The position numbers were made by a program, and so were the translations under genes. Shown in pieces: positions 32,645 to 44,499 of a stretch of DNA of 64,000 nucleotides. This stretch comes from Antilocapra americana (Eukaryota > Chordata > Mammalia > Artiodactyla > Antilocapridae). The notes under the pieces are model-generated. The model was given only the letters and a program-made list of their open reading frames with translations, was not told the DNA's origin and did not search any database. The stretch is from assembly GCA_007570785.1 (NCBI GenBank), contig ML662449.1, forward strand, positions 9,602,873 to 9,666,872, in the 5' to 3' direction. The number at the start of each line of letters is the position of its first letter. Positions within the stretch are counted from its first letter, which is position 1.

Positions 32645-34300
32645 AGTTACTAGCGTCACCATTTTATATTTTATTGAATTATAGTTTATTTATGATGCCA
32701 TGTTAGTTTCAGGTGTGCAGCATAGTAATTCAATATTTTTATAACCCATTAAGCATTATTACAAAATAATGGCTGTAATTCCCTGTGTCATACAATATTT
32801 TCTTCTTGGTTATTTACTTAATACCTAGTAGATTTTATCTCTTAATCACATACTCCTATCTTGCTCCTCCTCACTTCCTTCTCCCACTGGTAACCACTAG
32901 TTGTTTTCTATATACGTCACATTTATTTCTGTTTTACTACATATATTTGTTTTATTGTTGAGATTCTACAAATATGCTATATCATACAGTATTTCTTTCT
33001 CTAACTTATTCCACTAAACATAATATTCTCTAGCTTCATCCACATTGCTGCAAATGGTTGAATTTCATTTTTTATGACTGAGCTATACTTTACATCTTCT
33101 TTATCCAATGTCTGTTGATGGATACTTGGGCTGCTTATATATTTTGGCTATAGTAAAGAGTGCTGCTATGAACATTGAGGTATATGTATTTTTTCAAATT
33201 TATTTTTAAAATTCTGTTCAGATACATGCCCAAGAGTTGTATTGTTGGATCATATGGTAGTTGTACTTTTTTAGTTTTTTGAGGAACAGCCATACTGTTT
33301 TTCTGTAGTGGCTATACCAATATACATTTTCACAAACAGTATACTAAGGTTCCTTTTTTATCCGTCTGTTATTTGTGGTCTTTTTGACAAAAACCATTTT
33401 GATAGGTATGAGTTAATATCTTATTATGGTTTTGATCTGCATTTCTCTGATGATTAGTCATGATGGGTATTCTTTCATGTGCCTGAAGGTCATCTGTATG
33501 CCTTTTTAGAAAAATATCTACTCAGACCTTCTGCCCTTTTTTAAACTAGGTTTTTTTTATTTTTGCATTTTTTGATATTAAGTTGTATGAGTTTATATAT
33601 TTTTCAATATTTACCCCTTTTTATTTGCAGATATTTCCCCAATTCAGTAGTGTGTTTTCATTTTGTAGGTGGTTTCCCTACTCAGAGGCTGCCCTGGGAC
33701 CTAGTCACCTCTGTAAACCATGACTGGACTTTCTTCCCAGTTGTGGCAGCTCTAAATCCAGTTCCACACTATGCAGAGGAAGGAGTAGGGCTAGAGTGTT
33801 TGCTTGGCTCAGGCTGAGCCTCGTGCCAAGGCAGTCATAGGAAACCTAGTAGCCACTAGAGTAGACCTCCCTCTCCCATCTCTGCACAGCCTAAGGTAAA
33901 GCCAGCATGCATACCTCATGATCAGAGTCCAGACTTTCCACAGCCCTCCTGTTTGTCCAACCAGTCTGCTAGCTGCAGTGGGGCTCATCTCCCCTGGACT
34001 GGGACACCCAATCTTGAACTGCTCACTCCCCACCTGTGTATTCTAGCTTTTCTTCTAAATCCTCTCCCAGGGACACAAGTCCAGACACAATTGCTTCTCT
34101 TCTCTTCCTACCTGATTACATATATATATTTCTTACAGTTTTGGTTGTACAGGTGTCTTTCCACCAGTTTCCAGTTAGTTTTCAGTGAGATTGTCCTACA
34201 TGTAAATGTATTTTTGATGTGCTCATTGAGGGGGGCTGAGTTCTGCATCCTACTACTCTGTCATCTTAATCATTTCCTTGCTGTCTAGAATCAGTTTTGA
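32645..34300 (-). mobile_element. Antisense L1 keeping both ends, middle missing
   Basis: The segment 32,645-33,677 is reversed L1 3' UTR and ORF2 end ('tagtttcaggtgtgcagcat', 'catatggtagttgtactttt', 'tttgatctgcatttctctga'). The segment 33,678-34,300, read in reverse, ends like an L1 5' start: 'aagatgacagagtagtagga' followed by 'gagcacatcaaaaatacatt'. ORF1 and most of ORF2 are absent. The 3' part is clear. The 5' UTR assignment is from recall and is less certain. Confidence 0.65.
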
Positions 34301-35755
34301 ACTAGCCTCCTGTCTCCTGCTCAGCTGCCTTGCAATGATTTTTTTTCTCTTTTAATTCTTTGGTCTACATTTTTGCTGTAACAAGTTTACTGAACTTGAA
34401 GAGTATAAGCATTAACAGCTCATCCCTTTCTGTTCCTCCTGTCTCAATTTACTTGACATATCCTTTCAAGGAAATATATTCATCAGTTTATTACTTGATT
34501 AATTTTTACCTTAATTTCTAGTGGTAAAGTTTTACCCAAACTCTCATATACAAATGTATATGTGGAACATTTAAAAATCTTTGTAGTGATTTTTGAGACA
34601 TTTTCAGTGTGTATAGAATATTCTAATATGTATAGCAAGCAGTTTCCTGTATACAGAATAATACATATAATAGTTCTGTGGTGTGACGAGTCCACATTAT
34701 CTTTCAACAAATAGTAGTGACTCATCAAAAAAAATAATGATTTTGATGAAGAATCATTGGAACTCATTGTTATTAAAGAAAGACAGATGCATGGATTTAT
34801 GCACATGGTAACATGCCCTGAAAAATGACTACACGCGGTCTTTACTCTTCTCAATTGATATGCAAGCTGTAATAAAGCTTTTACTGTTATTCAATATCAG
34901 CAATGGTATTAAAAATATGATTTGAGTTGCTTGGTAGAGAAGAAGCCAAAACAAAGATAATTGAATATTGTTGTTTGACTTCAGCCTTTAAGATATTAAC
35001 TTCATTCAACTCAGTCACATCAAATCCCTAGAGTGAGAAAAGCAACTGAACAAAGGAAAAGAAGCCGAATACATGAAATGTATTCACATGCATTTTTATG
35101 CTCACAGCAGCTTTCAAAAACTGAGATCTCAGTTAATTATTTGCAATAGGACAAGCACAGAACATTCTATGACAAATATTTTAAGCCTAGTACTAAAACA
35201 CCCTATTTAGATGGGCAGGTCATGCATCATCCTTTAAAATTTATTTCATAGTTTCTTCACTGCAATGATTAATTGCAATTGCTATGGGTAAAAAATAAAC
35301 AACAACAACAATGCCTGCACTTTCTAATATCCAGTACCATAAACCATCAATGCATAGTATACATAAGTAAAGATTGCAGATGTTCTCTGGGACAGCACAT
35401 CCTTCCACACCCCTGAAATTTCTGATCCTTGACCCCTGGTGTAAAATGATCCACTGTCCACCTGGCACATGGATTGCACCATATCTTAAATGTTAAAGTT
35501 TCATGAAATTAGCTTAACCCACAAGGGAACTTGAATGTTTGAACTTCAGCTGACATCCTTGAGGATGGATGGTTTCAAGGAAGAATGCTCATGGTCAACC
35601 CAGAGCATACTGAATTTGTTTGTACCCAAACCTTTTGTCTCCAGAATTTTTTTTTTCCTAATTGAGAAAGTTCAAACCATTTAACCTATAGATCACCTAC
35701 CTGAATGTGCTGTATTTGTTTACCACAGTTATTTTTAATCCCTAAACAGTATAGT
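34301..35755. other. No gene recognised
   Basis: AT-rich, with nothing assignable. The 123-residue minus-strand frame at 34,483-34,854 lacks a recognisable domain. Confidence 0.5.
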
Positions 35756-35775
35756 TCAACATGCACAAATAACTT

Positions 35776-35936
35776 TTTTATGTATACTTTGTTTTTTAAA
35801 AATATTCTTTTCCATTATGTTGTACCACGGGACATTGAATATAGCTCCCTAGGCTCTACAGTAGGACCTCGTTGTTTACTCATTTTCTATATAAGAGTTT
35901 GCATCTGCTAATCCCAAATCTCAATCTACCTTTCTC
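35776..35936 (-). mobile_element. Short L1 3' tip with 20 bp TSD
   Basis: About 160 bp of reversed L1 3' UTR ('ttccattatgttgtaccacg', 'gtttgcatctgctaatccca'). The perfect TSD 'tcaacatgcacaaataactt' lies at 35,756-35,775 and 35,937-35,956. This is an extreme 5' truncation. Confidence 0.95.
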
Positions 35937-36261
35937 TCAACATGCACAAATAACTTGATATTCATTAAGTCAAATGAATTTTGAAGCAAATTTAAAAACG
36001 CAATATGTACACTGATAAATGCTATTGAAAACTTTAAAATTCTTATGCCATTTGAGAAAAAAACTGTAACATATTCCAGAACTGTTTCCAGCTTTTTACA
36101 GCTTTTACAAATGACCAGGAAATTTGGTTATTAACCGACAGCATTACAAAAGTATAGATGGAAAATGGGGAAGTTTTGAAGGGCAGAGAATAGTTACCAT
36201 AGAATTCTAGAGTCATAGAACTGAAATAATATAATAGAAATAATAATAATGCCTTGCCCTT

Positions 36262-36420
36262 CATCTCTGTTCAATCTACAAATGTTTGTTAAGTATCTAC
36301 TAGATGCTAGATGCTGATGACAAAGAGTTACGCTAAGGAGACAGGGCTGAACGGGATATATATATGTACAAGAACACAGTAAAATAGGGAAATAAACAGG
36401 AGCTTTGGGGGCAAGGGAGA
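36262..36420 (-). mobile_element. L2 3' end (antisense)
   Basis: 'caatctacaaatgtttgtta', 'agtatctactagatgctaga' and 'agacagggctgaacgggata' follow the reversed L2 end. Diverged. Confidence 0.55.
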
Positions 36421-36719
36421 GTACAGTTCTGTTTGAGGGCTGGAAACCATTCTTTCCTCTAAGGTTTATTTATTTCCTTCTCTTGATCACATCTAAATAG
36501 CATATGGGAACTACACAGATTTTATATGATTATAAGTCATTGATGAAGGCATTAGTTAGGAACCTGCTATGCATGGTAAAGAAAGACAAAAATTTCTCCT
36601 CTTGTGATAATTCACATTAAAATAAATGTATTTGACAATTTTTAGTAGGAAATTCTTGACCAGAAATGTGTTAAGGATAAAAGTATATGTACTCTCTCTA
36701 ATTAACTAGATAATTATTT
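36421..36719. other. No gene recognised
   Basis: Nothing assignable. Confidence 0.5.
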
Positions 36720-36728
36720 CAAGTTAGA

Positions 36729-36925
36729 CTACATGCATGCTAAGTTCCTTTCATCATGTCTGGCTCTTTGCAACCTTATGGACCATAGTTGGCCGGGTTC
36801 CTCTGTCCATGGAATTCTTCAGATAAGAATATTGAGGTGTGTTACCATGTCCTCCTCTAGGGGATCGTCCTGATCCAGGGATCAAACCCTGGTCTTTTAC
36901 CATTAGTGCCACCTGGGAAGTTCCC
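36729..36925 (-). mobile_element. Bov-tA/BovA SINE, 9 bp TSD
   Basis: Antisense, from 'catgctaagttcctttcatc' to 'agtgccacctgggaagttcc'. The TSD 'caagttaga' lies at 36,720-36,728 and 36,926-36,934. Confidence 0.95.
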
Positions 36926-36989
36926 CAAGTTAGAATAGTTGTGAAGTTTCCTCAATTGTGGTTGCATGTTAGACTCATCTGCAAAATTT

Positions 36990-36992
<3 letters not shown>

Positions 36993-37029
<37 letters not shown>

Positions 37030-37039
37030 CACACACACA
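36993..37039. repeat. (CA)n microsatellite
   Basis: CA repeat with one interruption ('atgc') near 37,028. Confidence 0.97.
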
Positions 37040-37154
37040 GTTTCCTATCCCAGAGATGCCAGATTAGAATTTTGGAGTTTTGAATCCATTCATGCTGATT
37101 TTAGTACTTTGTAATTTTAGTCTGATTTAAAATCATCTTGTCTCCCCTTTACAA

Positions 37155-37530
37155 GGGCTTCCCTCATGGCTTAGTGGTAAAGAACGCCCTTGCAATGCTG
37201 GAGATTCAAAAGACCTGTGTTCTATCCTCATGGCATCTGGTCCCATCACTTCATGGCAAATGGATGGGGAAACAATAGAAACAGTGACTTTATTTTCCTG
37301 GGCTCCAAAATCAATGCAGATGGTGACTGCAGCCATGAAATTAAAAGATACTTGCTTCTTGGAAGAAAAGTTATGACCAGCCTAGACAGCATATTAAAAA
37401 GCAGATACCCTGGAGAAGGAAATGGCAACCCACTCCAGTATTTTTGCCTGAGACATGCCATGGACAGAGGAGCCTGGTGGGCTATAGTCCCTGGATCACA
37501 AAAGAATCAGATACAGCTGAGCAACTAAAC
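37155..37530 (+). mobile_element. Bov-tA SINE with an internal block of BovB ORF2
   Basis: The SINE head (37,155-37,227, 'gggcttccctcatggcttag') and SINE body and tail (37,406-37,530, 'taccctggagaaggaaatgg') are separated by 178 bp of BovB ORF2 (37,228-37,405). The insert replaces about 15 bp of the SINE after its B-box region. The outer flanks share 'ccccttta'/'cccctttta' (37,144 and 37,533), so the whole unit lies within one apparent TSD. The BovB block differs from 38,122-38,299 at only 6 positions, with equal length and a shared 4 bp deletion. Confidence 0.92.
37228..37405 (+). mobile_element. BovB ORF2 block inside the SINE
   Basis: It runs from 'tcatggcatctggtcccatc' to 'catattaaaaagcaga'. 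It shares with the copy at 38,122-38,299 the forms 'gaaacaatagaaacagtgac' and 'aaaagatacttgcttcttgg', which differ from the other BovB copies in this window. About 97% identical by eye. Confidence 0.93.
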
Positions 37531-37794
37531 AACCCCTTTTAAAGAAGTTTTCTTTCCTGCTTTCCTTTTTCTTCTCCTCATCATTTGGCCATCAGTGATG
37601 AAGTGAACTGGGCTGGGAACAAACACCATGGCAAGCTCCTTGCTAATTTCTGGATTATCCTTTGTCTCCAGCTCACTTTATTCCAGGAAATATTGAGAAT
37701 ATTCTTCTGCTTGAATTTCTTTCTCCCTCTTCCTAGGCCAGATCCTCTTTCTCATATAGGTCAGAACTGGATTTACTTCAGTGTGATCTATATA
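37531..37794. other. No gene recognised
   Basis: Unique sequence between the chimeric SINE and the BovB copy. Nothing assignable. Confidence 0.5.
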
Positions 37795-38785
37795 TCCTGA
37801 GAAATCTGTATGCAAGTCAAGAAGCAACAGCAAGAACTGGACATGGAACAATGGACTAGTTCCAAATCAGGAAAGGAGTATGTCAATGCTGTATATTGTC
37901 ACCCTGCTTATTTAACTTATACGCAGAGTACATCATGAGAAATGCTGGACTGGATGAAGCATAAGCTGGTATCAAGATTGCCAGGAGAAATAGCAATAAT
38001 CTCAGATATGTAGATGACACCACCCTTATGGCAGAAAGTGAAGAACTAAAGAGCCTCTTGATGAAAGTGAAACAGGAAAGTGAAAAAGTTGGTTTAAAAC
38101 TCAACATCCAGAAAACTAAAATCATGGCATCTGGTCCCATCACTTCATGGCAAATGGATGGGGAAACAATAGAAACAGTGACTTTATTTTTTTGGGCTCC
38201 AAAATCACTGCAGATGGTGACTGCAGCAATGAAATTAAAAGATACTTGCTTCTTGGAAGAAAAGTTATGGCCAGCCTACACAGCATATTAAAAAGCAGAG
38301 ACATTACTTTGCCAGAAATGTCTGTCTAGTCAAAGCTATGGTTTTTCCAATAGTCGTGTACAGATGTGAGAGATGGACTATAAAGAAAGCTCAGCATCAA
38401 AGAATTGATGCTTTTGAACTGTGATATTGAAGAAGACTCTTGAGAGTCCCTTGAACTGCAAGGAGATCCAACCAGCCCATCCTAAAGGAGATCAGTCCTG
38501 GGTGTTCATTGGAAAGACTGATGTTGAAGCTGAAACTGCAATACTTTGGCCACCTCATGTGAAGAGTTGACTCATTGGAAAAGACTCTAATGCTGGGAAG
38601 AATTGGGGGCAGGAGGAGAAAGGGACAACAGAGGATGAGATGGCTGGATGGCATCACCGACTCATTGGATGTGGGTTTGGGTAGACTCCGGGAGTTGGTG
38701 ATGGACAGGGAGGCCTGGCATGCTGCAATTCATGGGGTCGCAGAGTCGGACACAACTGAGGGACTGAACTGAAGTCAACTGACCT
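37795..38785 (+). mobile_element. 5'-truncated BovB (~1 kb)
   Basis: BovB from within the RT domain to the 3' end. The catalytic motif reads YVDD in place of YADD ('tatgtagatgac' near 38,008). The remaining ORF2 is broken by a 4 bp deletion near 38,181 and further stops. It ends with 'gcagagtcggacacaactga' and a short (ctgaa)-type tail. It is the closest match to the block inside the upstream SINE. Confidence 0.94.
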
Positions 38786-39067
38786 CAATTAGCAGCTTCT
38801 GAAAGATAAACTAGTTTAATTTACTTATTTACTCATCTCTTTACCTAACAATGAAAAGAAGTCAAGGAAATACCACTTCTCTTTTCTCATTAAAAGAGAA
38901 CTTTTTGAGATTAAAAAGAGTGATAGTATACCCCAGTAACTATCCAGAATTTAGAACATGGAGGATGTCAATTAGTGGGTTTTTTTCTCTCTTTTTTTGC
39001 TGGTTGAGAGATTTGCTAAATGTGAGAGGCTATTGTCATGAACTGAAGAAAGTGCGGCCATTATAAG
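38786..39067. other. No gene recognised
   Basis: Nothing assignable. Confidence 0.5.
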
Positions 39068-39069
39068 AT

Positions 39070-39212
39070 AATGTCTTGGTAATTTTCTGGTGGTCCAGGA
39101 GTTAGGTGTTGGTGTTTTCACTGCTGAGGGCCCTGAGTTCAATCCCTGGCTGAGTAACTAAGATCCCACAAGTTGTGTGGCACAACCAAAGATAGATACA
39201 TAAATAAAATGG
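39070..39212 (+). mobile_element. CHR-type SINE
   Basis: 'tctggtggtccaggagttag', 'gttcaatccctggctgagta' and 'tgtgtggcacaaccaaagat' follow the CHR consensus order, diverged. It has an A-rich end. Confidence 0.8.
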
Positions 39213-39716
39213 TTCTATTCATCTGAATAATTGTTAATGAAGTCTCTGAAAATAGCAGGATGGGTATTCTTCGGTCTTTCATGCTTTGTAGTTTTCTCCT
39301 TAGAATCAGTAAATAGAAGGAACCTTCAAATTTACTAAAATATCTTATTTTTTATAGTGCTTTCCAAGAAAGATGTTTTAGGATTAGACTAATTAGATAA
39401 CTAGGTGCTTTCTCAAGAATGAACTTAGTCTATTTTCCAAAGTTTTAGGATATATAAACAATCTTGGGTGAATTCGTTTTGTTTTGTTTTGTTTTTGGAT
39501 GAATTTTTATCTATAAGTTTTAAAAGAACATCATAGTGATTCAATAACCATCTATAAATAAATTTTCATTTCATGGCTGTCCTTGAATAAAGGGAGGAAT
39601 TGGGAAACATAGTGCTGCTAGAGTCTTAAAATGTCAGAAAGAAGAAATCCATACAGGAGTTGTCTGCCCCATAGTTTTTCTTTTTCTCTCCTACATATGT
39701 CAATATAACATTTAAA
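39213..39716. other. No gene recognised; (GTTTT)n
   Basis: A (GTTTT)n stretch lies at 39,476-39,496. The rest is unassignable. Confidence 0.5.
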
Positions 39717-39935
39717 AAACTATTTATTTTGTACTATAGTTGATTTACAGTGTTGTGTTAGTTTCAGGTATACATCAAAATATACACAAATTCTTTTCCC
39801 ATATAGGTTGTTACAGATTATTGAATAGATTTCCTTTTGCTTCAACAGTGCTTCTTTGTTGATTATCTATTTTTACATATGGTAGTGTGAATATGTTAAT
39901 TCCAACTTTCTATTCATCTCCCCTCACCACAGTTT
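39717..39935 (-). mobile_element. L1 3' UTR fragment (antisense)
   Basis: 'ctatagttgatttacagtgt', 'gttagtttcaggtatacatc' and 'cttctttgttgattatctat' are reversed L1 3' UTR text. Truncated and diverged. Confidence 0.75.
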
Positions 39936-41505
39936 TTCTGTTCAGGAGATCTTATTCCCTGAGTATGGTATATGGTATTCTTCCTCCTGTTTTCTAATCC
40001 CAAGATAATTATTCTTAATAAGTTTTATTGCATGACAGCATTTCTGAGTAAAAATTAATATCCCAATTTTAACTGTTTCTTGTCAACAGCATACATTTTT
40101 CTTCATCAATTTTACTCTTACCACTGTAGGCTCTGCAATTGGGTATATACTTCTATCTTATCAAAATTTACCATATTGGCCCACTTTATCATATTTGAAG
40201 CTTACTGTATTCTGGGTGCTCTTACTGCTGTGTTCATTAGATGCCTTTCCTTTAGTGTAAATTAAGTTACTAACTCAGTTATAGTCATTTCCTGGCAGAG
40301 AGAAGCAATTAAACTGCTTGGGTCCAGAACTGGTGATGACTTCACAATTATAAAACAACCACAGACCATGGTTTCCTTATAAATGATCACAGTCGATCAA
40401 CATGGTCTTTCATGTGAGAACCCATTCTCAAAAGATGCTCAGCAAAACTTTATAGCTAACTGTATCATTTTAACTTAAGTCTCTTGGCATTGGCATTCTC
40501 TTTGTTAAATTTGCCAATGAGGTTCTTCTTCAATGGAGCACTATGGAGTATTTTCACTCTAACCACATTATTCATACTTGAATAATCATAATTTATACAA
40601 TTAGAAGAGTTTTAGATATTTAGTTTGTGTTGTTTACTTTTTGGTAGTTGGATTATTTTCCTCTTTCTGAATGGAGTTTCTAACTAAAATCTCAGTTAAT
40701 ATGACCTGACACTGCCATAGGACACTCTGTGTGCAATAAGCTTTGGGTGGTTTTGATTTAATCAAGAGGAAGATGAGAGGGGGTGTCCGTTTCTTTCAAC
40801 TCCTCAGCTCTTTCACCATCCGTCTTAGTCCATGAGTGGTTACTCGGGACACTGCATTAATGATAGCTGTCAAAATAATAGTCTGTGGGTTAGAGGTCAA
40901 GAAAAATATGTAGATGACTTCAGGGTGAACAGATGATAAAGTAATTCATTTAGTCGTTTAAATGCTAGACTAGCCTGGCCTTGGTGGGATCAGGGGTTAG
41001 TGGAAGCAAGAAGAATAAATGGGGGCATCTCCAAGTAGTTTATTCTTGTTAAAAGGGAAAAAAAGGATGATAATAGCAGTACCCAACAAGCTCGCTAGAG
41101 GCTATTTTCTTAATTACAGCGCTGACCCAGCGGTGTATACAGAGTGGTCTTGCTATTGGCATGAAAGCTTTTACTTTCAAACAATATTAACCCTTCTTAG
41201 TACTCTACATCTTAATTAAGATAACTCCTCGAAGTGCTGCCAGTGTCAGCAGTTTTCTGTTTCTGTTGGTGTTTATAAGCTCCTTGCAAGAGAACTGAGC
41301 TGGGCTCTTGGCACACAGTCCAAAATGAGTTACTTTTAGTAACTTTTTGAATGAATCCAAGAGAAAAGCTCACAATATTCTGTTTTGTTAGATTACTTAG
41401 TTAACAAAACAGTACACAGATTCCTGAGAGAAAGAGATGGTCTTGTTCCATTTAACTCTTCTGGTACAGTCAAAACCATGCCATATGATCAATACAAATA
41501 TATAT
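39936..41505. other. No gene recognised; possible L2 trace
   Basis: The patch at about 41,262-41,360 ('tataagctccttgcaagaga', 'ggctcttggcacacagtcca', 'ctttttgaatgaatcc') may be an L2 3' end. No gene is seen. Confidence 0.45.
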
Positions 41506-41511
41506 TTGTTA

Positions 41512-41760
41512 GTGCTAGCTCAGTCACTCAGTCATGTACAACTCTTGGCAACCCCATGGACTGCAGCACGCCAGGCTTCTCTGTCCAACACCAACTCCCA
41601 GAGCCTGCTCAAACTCATGTCCATTGAATTGGTGATGCCATCCAACCATCTCATCTTCTGTCATTCCCTTCTCCTCCTGCCTTCAATCTTTCCCAGCCAT
41701 CAGGGTCTTTTCCAATGAGTCATTTCTTCTCATCAGGGGGCCAAAGGATTGGAGCTTTGA
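41512..41760 (-). mobile_element. BovB 3' end (antisense, ~250 bp)
   Basis: Reversed BovB C-terminal and 3' region, from 'gctcagtcactcagtcatgt' to 'ccaaaggattggagctttg'. Strongly 5'-truncated. The overlapping frames at 41,385-41,718 are antisense readings. Confidence 0.92.
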
Positions 41761-41845
41761 AAATACTTTTCAAAATATTGTTTGAAAAATACATTATTTG
41801 ATTTTAAATACGAAATAGGCATTTATAGTCTTGTGGCTTAATCAT

Positions 41846-42058
41846 TGGGCTTCCCAGATGGCGCCCGTGGTAAGGAACCTGCCTTCCAATGCAGGAGACA
41901 TAAGAGACATGGGTTCAATCCCTGGGTCAGGAAGATCCCTTGGAGGAGGGTATGGCAACCCTCCTCAATATTCTTGCCTGGAGAATCCCATGAACAGAGA
42001 AGCCTGCAGCCCATGGGGTCACAAAGAATCAGACATGACTGAAGTGACTTAACACATG
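41846..42058 (+). mobile_element. Bov-tA/BovA SINE
   Basis: Full element with head 'gggcttcccagatggcgccc', a duplicated 'gagacataagagacat' before the B-box-like 'gggttcaatccctgggt', and the end 'aatcagacatgactgaagtg'. Confidence 0.95.
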
Positions 42059-42474
42059 CACAGCTCAATTATTAGATATAATGAAGTATAATACATTTTT
42101 ATTTATAGTGTACAAAAGTATTAGATCAATTGTAGTAATTATACAAGGAAGAATCATTGTAATTTTAATTTAACATCTGAAAAACACTGGATTGATGTAA
42201 GTTTTAAACACATTTTTGCATTTCTTTACCACTGCAGGGCTCCAGAAAGGAATTTTTGACAATTTATGTTATAAGAATATGAGATAGTGCAAAAATACAT
42301 TATTAATTATGTTTAAATGAACTTCTAGGCCAATGGAAGTACTCTTCCTTATGGGCGCCATGTTGACAAACTGAACCTTATGTAACTTACGTGTACCTAT
42401 AAATGCCTCTCTGTACCTAAAATGCAATATATCCAGTCAGCTAATCTCCAAATGCCAAGGCAGCTTTGGGTGTT
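42059..42474. other. No gene recognised
   Basis: The text near 42,330-42,420 ('ggcgccatgttgacaaactg...cctataaatgcctctctgta') might belong to an LTR element like the next feature, but I cannot show it. Confidence 0.4.
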
Positions 42475-43175
42475 AGTGCAAGTTCACGTGCCCACCACAC
42501 AGGGAGGCTAAATACACCAAAACATCAGAGTCTGGAGCAGAGAAAGGTCTATTGCAGGGCCATGTAAAAAAGATAGATGTCTCATGCCCTACAAAGCCCT
42601 GAGCTCCCTGAAGGGTTTTGGCAAAGAATTTTTAAAAGCCAAGTGAAAGAGGTGGGTTGTAGAGTATGTCATCGGCTTGTGTGCAATGCTCTGATTGCAT
42701 GATGGTGAGGTAACAGGATAATGTCACAGGGGTTAACATCATCAGTCCTTAGGCTCCAGGAGGCCTGGATCCGTGTGCTCATGGTCCTCAGTGGTCCTCA
42801 TGATCTTTCATCTGGTTGCAGGGTGGTGGTTTCACATCTGTAAAATAGCTCCAGAAATGTTCATCAAAAAACTGTTACTAGGTACTTCAGAGAGGAGATG
42901 AAGCAGGGGATATGTGGAAAGCCTGTCCCAGGAAGGCCCCATGGGGTCCATCTCCATTAGATGAGTTCTATACTTATTTATTTATTCCTTCTCACCCCAA
43001 ACAAGGTTGGTTGACAAGGTGTTCCCAGACAACCATTTCTGGTTTCTCTACCCTATCCTTTGTCCTTTATCCTAGGAAAGCTTCCTGCCTTCTGCTCCCA
43101 TTTTCAGTTCTCTGGTGCCTGTCCACTCCATGAAGAGTTAAATAAAGTTTGTTTGCATCACCTAAGCCATCTACA
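42475..43175 (+). mobile_element. Probable LTR (endogenous retrovirus-like)
   Basis: A 0.7 kb unit of higher GC than its surroundings. It begins 'tgcaagttcacgtgcccacc', includes 'agagaaaggtctattgcagg' and ends shortly after an AATAAA signal at about 43,142 ('gttaaataaagtttgtttgc'). The composition and polyadenylation signal suggest a solo LTR. No gag, pol or env sequence lies next to it, and the family was not identified. Confidence 0.45.
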
Positions 43176-43758
43176 TTAATAATTTAAGATAAATCTTTTA
43201 GTTGTTTTATATACAGAAAATGCCTACTATAAAACAATGTTTTTCACCTACCATAAAAAAACGGTTCCCTTTGGTAATTGTTTCCATGTGCACTAAGATT
43301 CAAATATTGTCCTATGAGTCTCTCTTTGAGAGTTGCTCCTTCAAGAGATCACTTGATGCCTCTGACTCTCTAGGAACCTTTGCAAATGACATTGGAGCCA
43401 TGGGAGACCTGCATTGATTCTTAATTGTATAAGGTTCTCAGAAGCCAGCAGTGGCTACAGGATTTGGGAACTGAAATTAATGAGAACTTTTCTCTTAGTG
43501 TAAATATTCTCACTTAAAAAACACACAAATACATGAATTATAACTAATAATAGAAGAATTTTTTTATAGCTCTTAAGACTGCGCCATTAATCCATATCCT
43601 AGAAAAATCTTAATAGTGTAAATAGCTTACACTACATAGGTAGGAAAACATCAGTAGTGCATTTATTGTTTTGAAATTCAAATAAAATAAACAATATGGT
43701 TGTTAAACACACACAGCCAAAAATTTTGAGAATCAGTCTGTATTCTATTCTATTCTAT

Positions 43759-43797
<39 letters not shown>

Positions 43798-44495
43798 TAT
43801 ATTTTAAAAAACGTCAATTCTATTATTATCTGCTTTCTTTGCTTGTCTTGTTTCTAATTGATATGGGAAGTATTGCAGTTTCTTTTAGCCTCAGAATTCC
43901 AAAAGGGGAAAAAAAATTCATATTTCTCTTAGTAGAGGGGAGAAGGGAAAACTTAAGCAGATCCGATTATCATTATCATTTTTAAAAATAGTACTATGGT
44001 AATGTGTTAAGAACAAAACAATTTCAAGTGTCTCCAAAGAATATGAAAATCCAAATTAATTTAGGGCCTCAGTGGACTATTTGAACAGTAGCGAAAATAA
44101 GATCTTATTTCCATTTCTTAAAACATAGAGTGATTTAAATCACATGGGCAGAGTATTTCAGTGAAATGTAGTGATTTCAGGGTAACAAAATTTTAGTGAA
44201 TGTAAAAAACAGTCAAATGTAAGAATGAGGGAATAGGAAGTGATTTAGAAACACTAAGAAATTGTAGCTAGTAATGAATTTATAGTCAGTAGTAAAAATC
44301 TTTCTCTTCCTCAACAATTTATTCTTCTATTCATTTATTTATTAGAAATACAGAAATTCTATTATATATCTGTTTTGTATTTTGAAAAATATTGCATGCT
44401 TATAATTCACAAAACCTCAACTATTTCTAAAATATTTATTTAGGTAGAAAAGAAGAAATAAGATTTTAGCAATAAAAAATATGGAGAAGCAGTTC
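43176..44495. other. No gene recognised; (TATTC)n/(TA)n
   Basis: A simple repeat of (TATTC)n then (TA)n lies at about 43,738-43,796. The 71-residue frame at 43,202-43,417 lacks a recognisable domain. Confidence 0.5.
43738..43796. repeat. (TATTC)n then (TA)n microsatellite
   Basis: About four TATTC units are followed by an uninterrupted TA run of roughly 35 bases. Confidence 0.95.
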
Positions 44496-44499
44496 GAAG

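Noticed and set aside
36993..37039. Periodic repeats as a possible CRISPR-like or satellite array
   Set aside because: These are plain dinucleotide microsatellites in a mammalian genome. There are no spaced repeats, and satellite monomers are absent.
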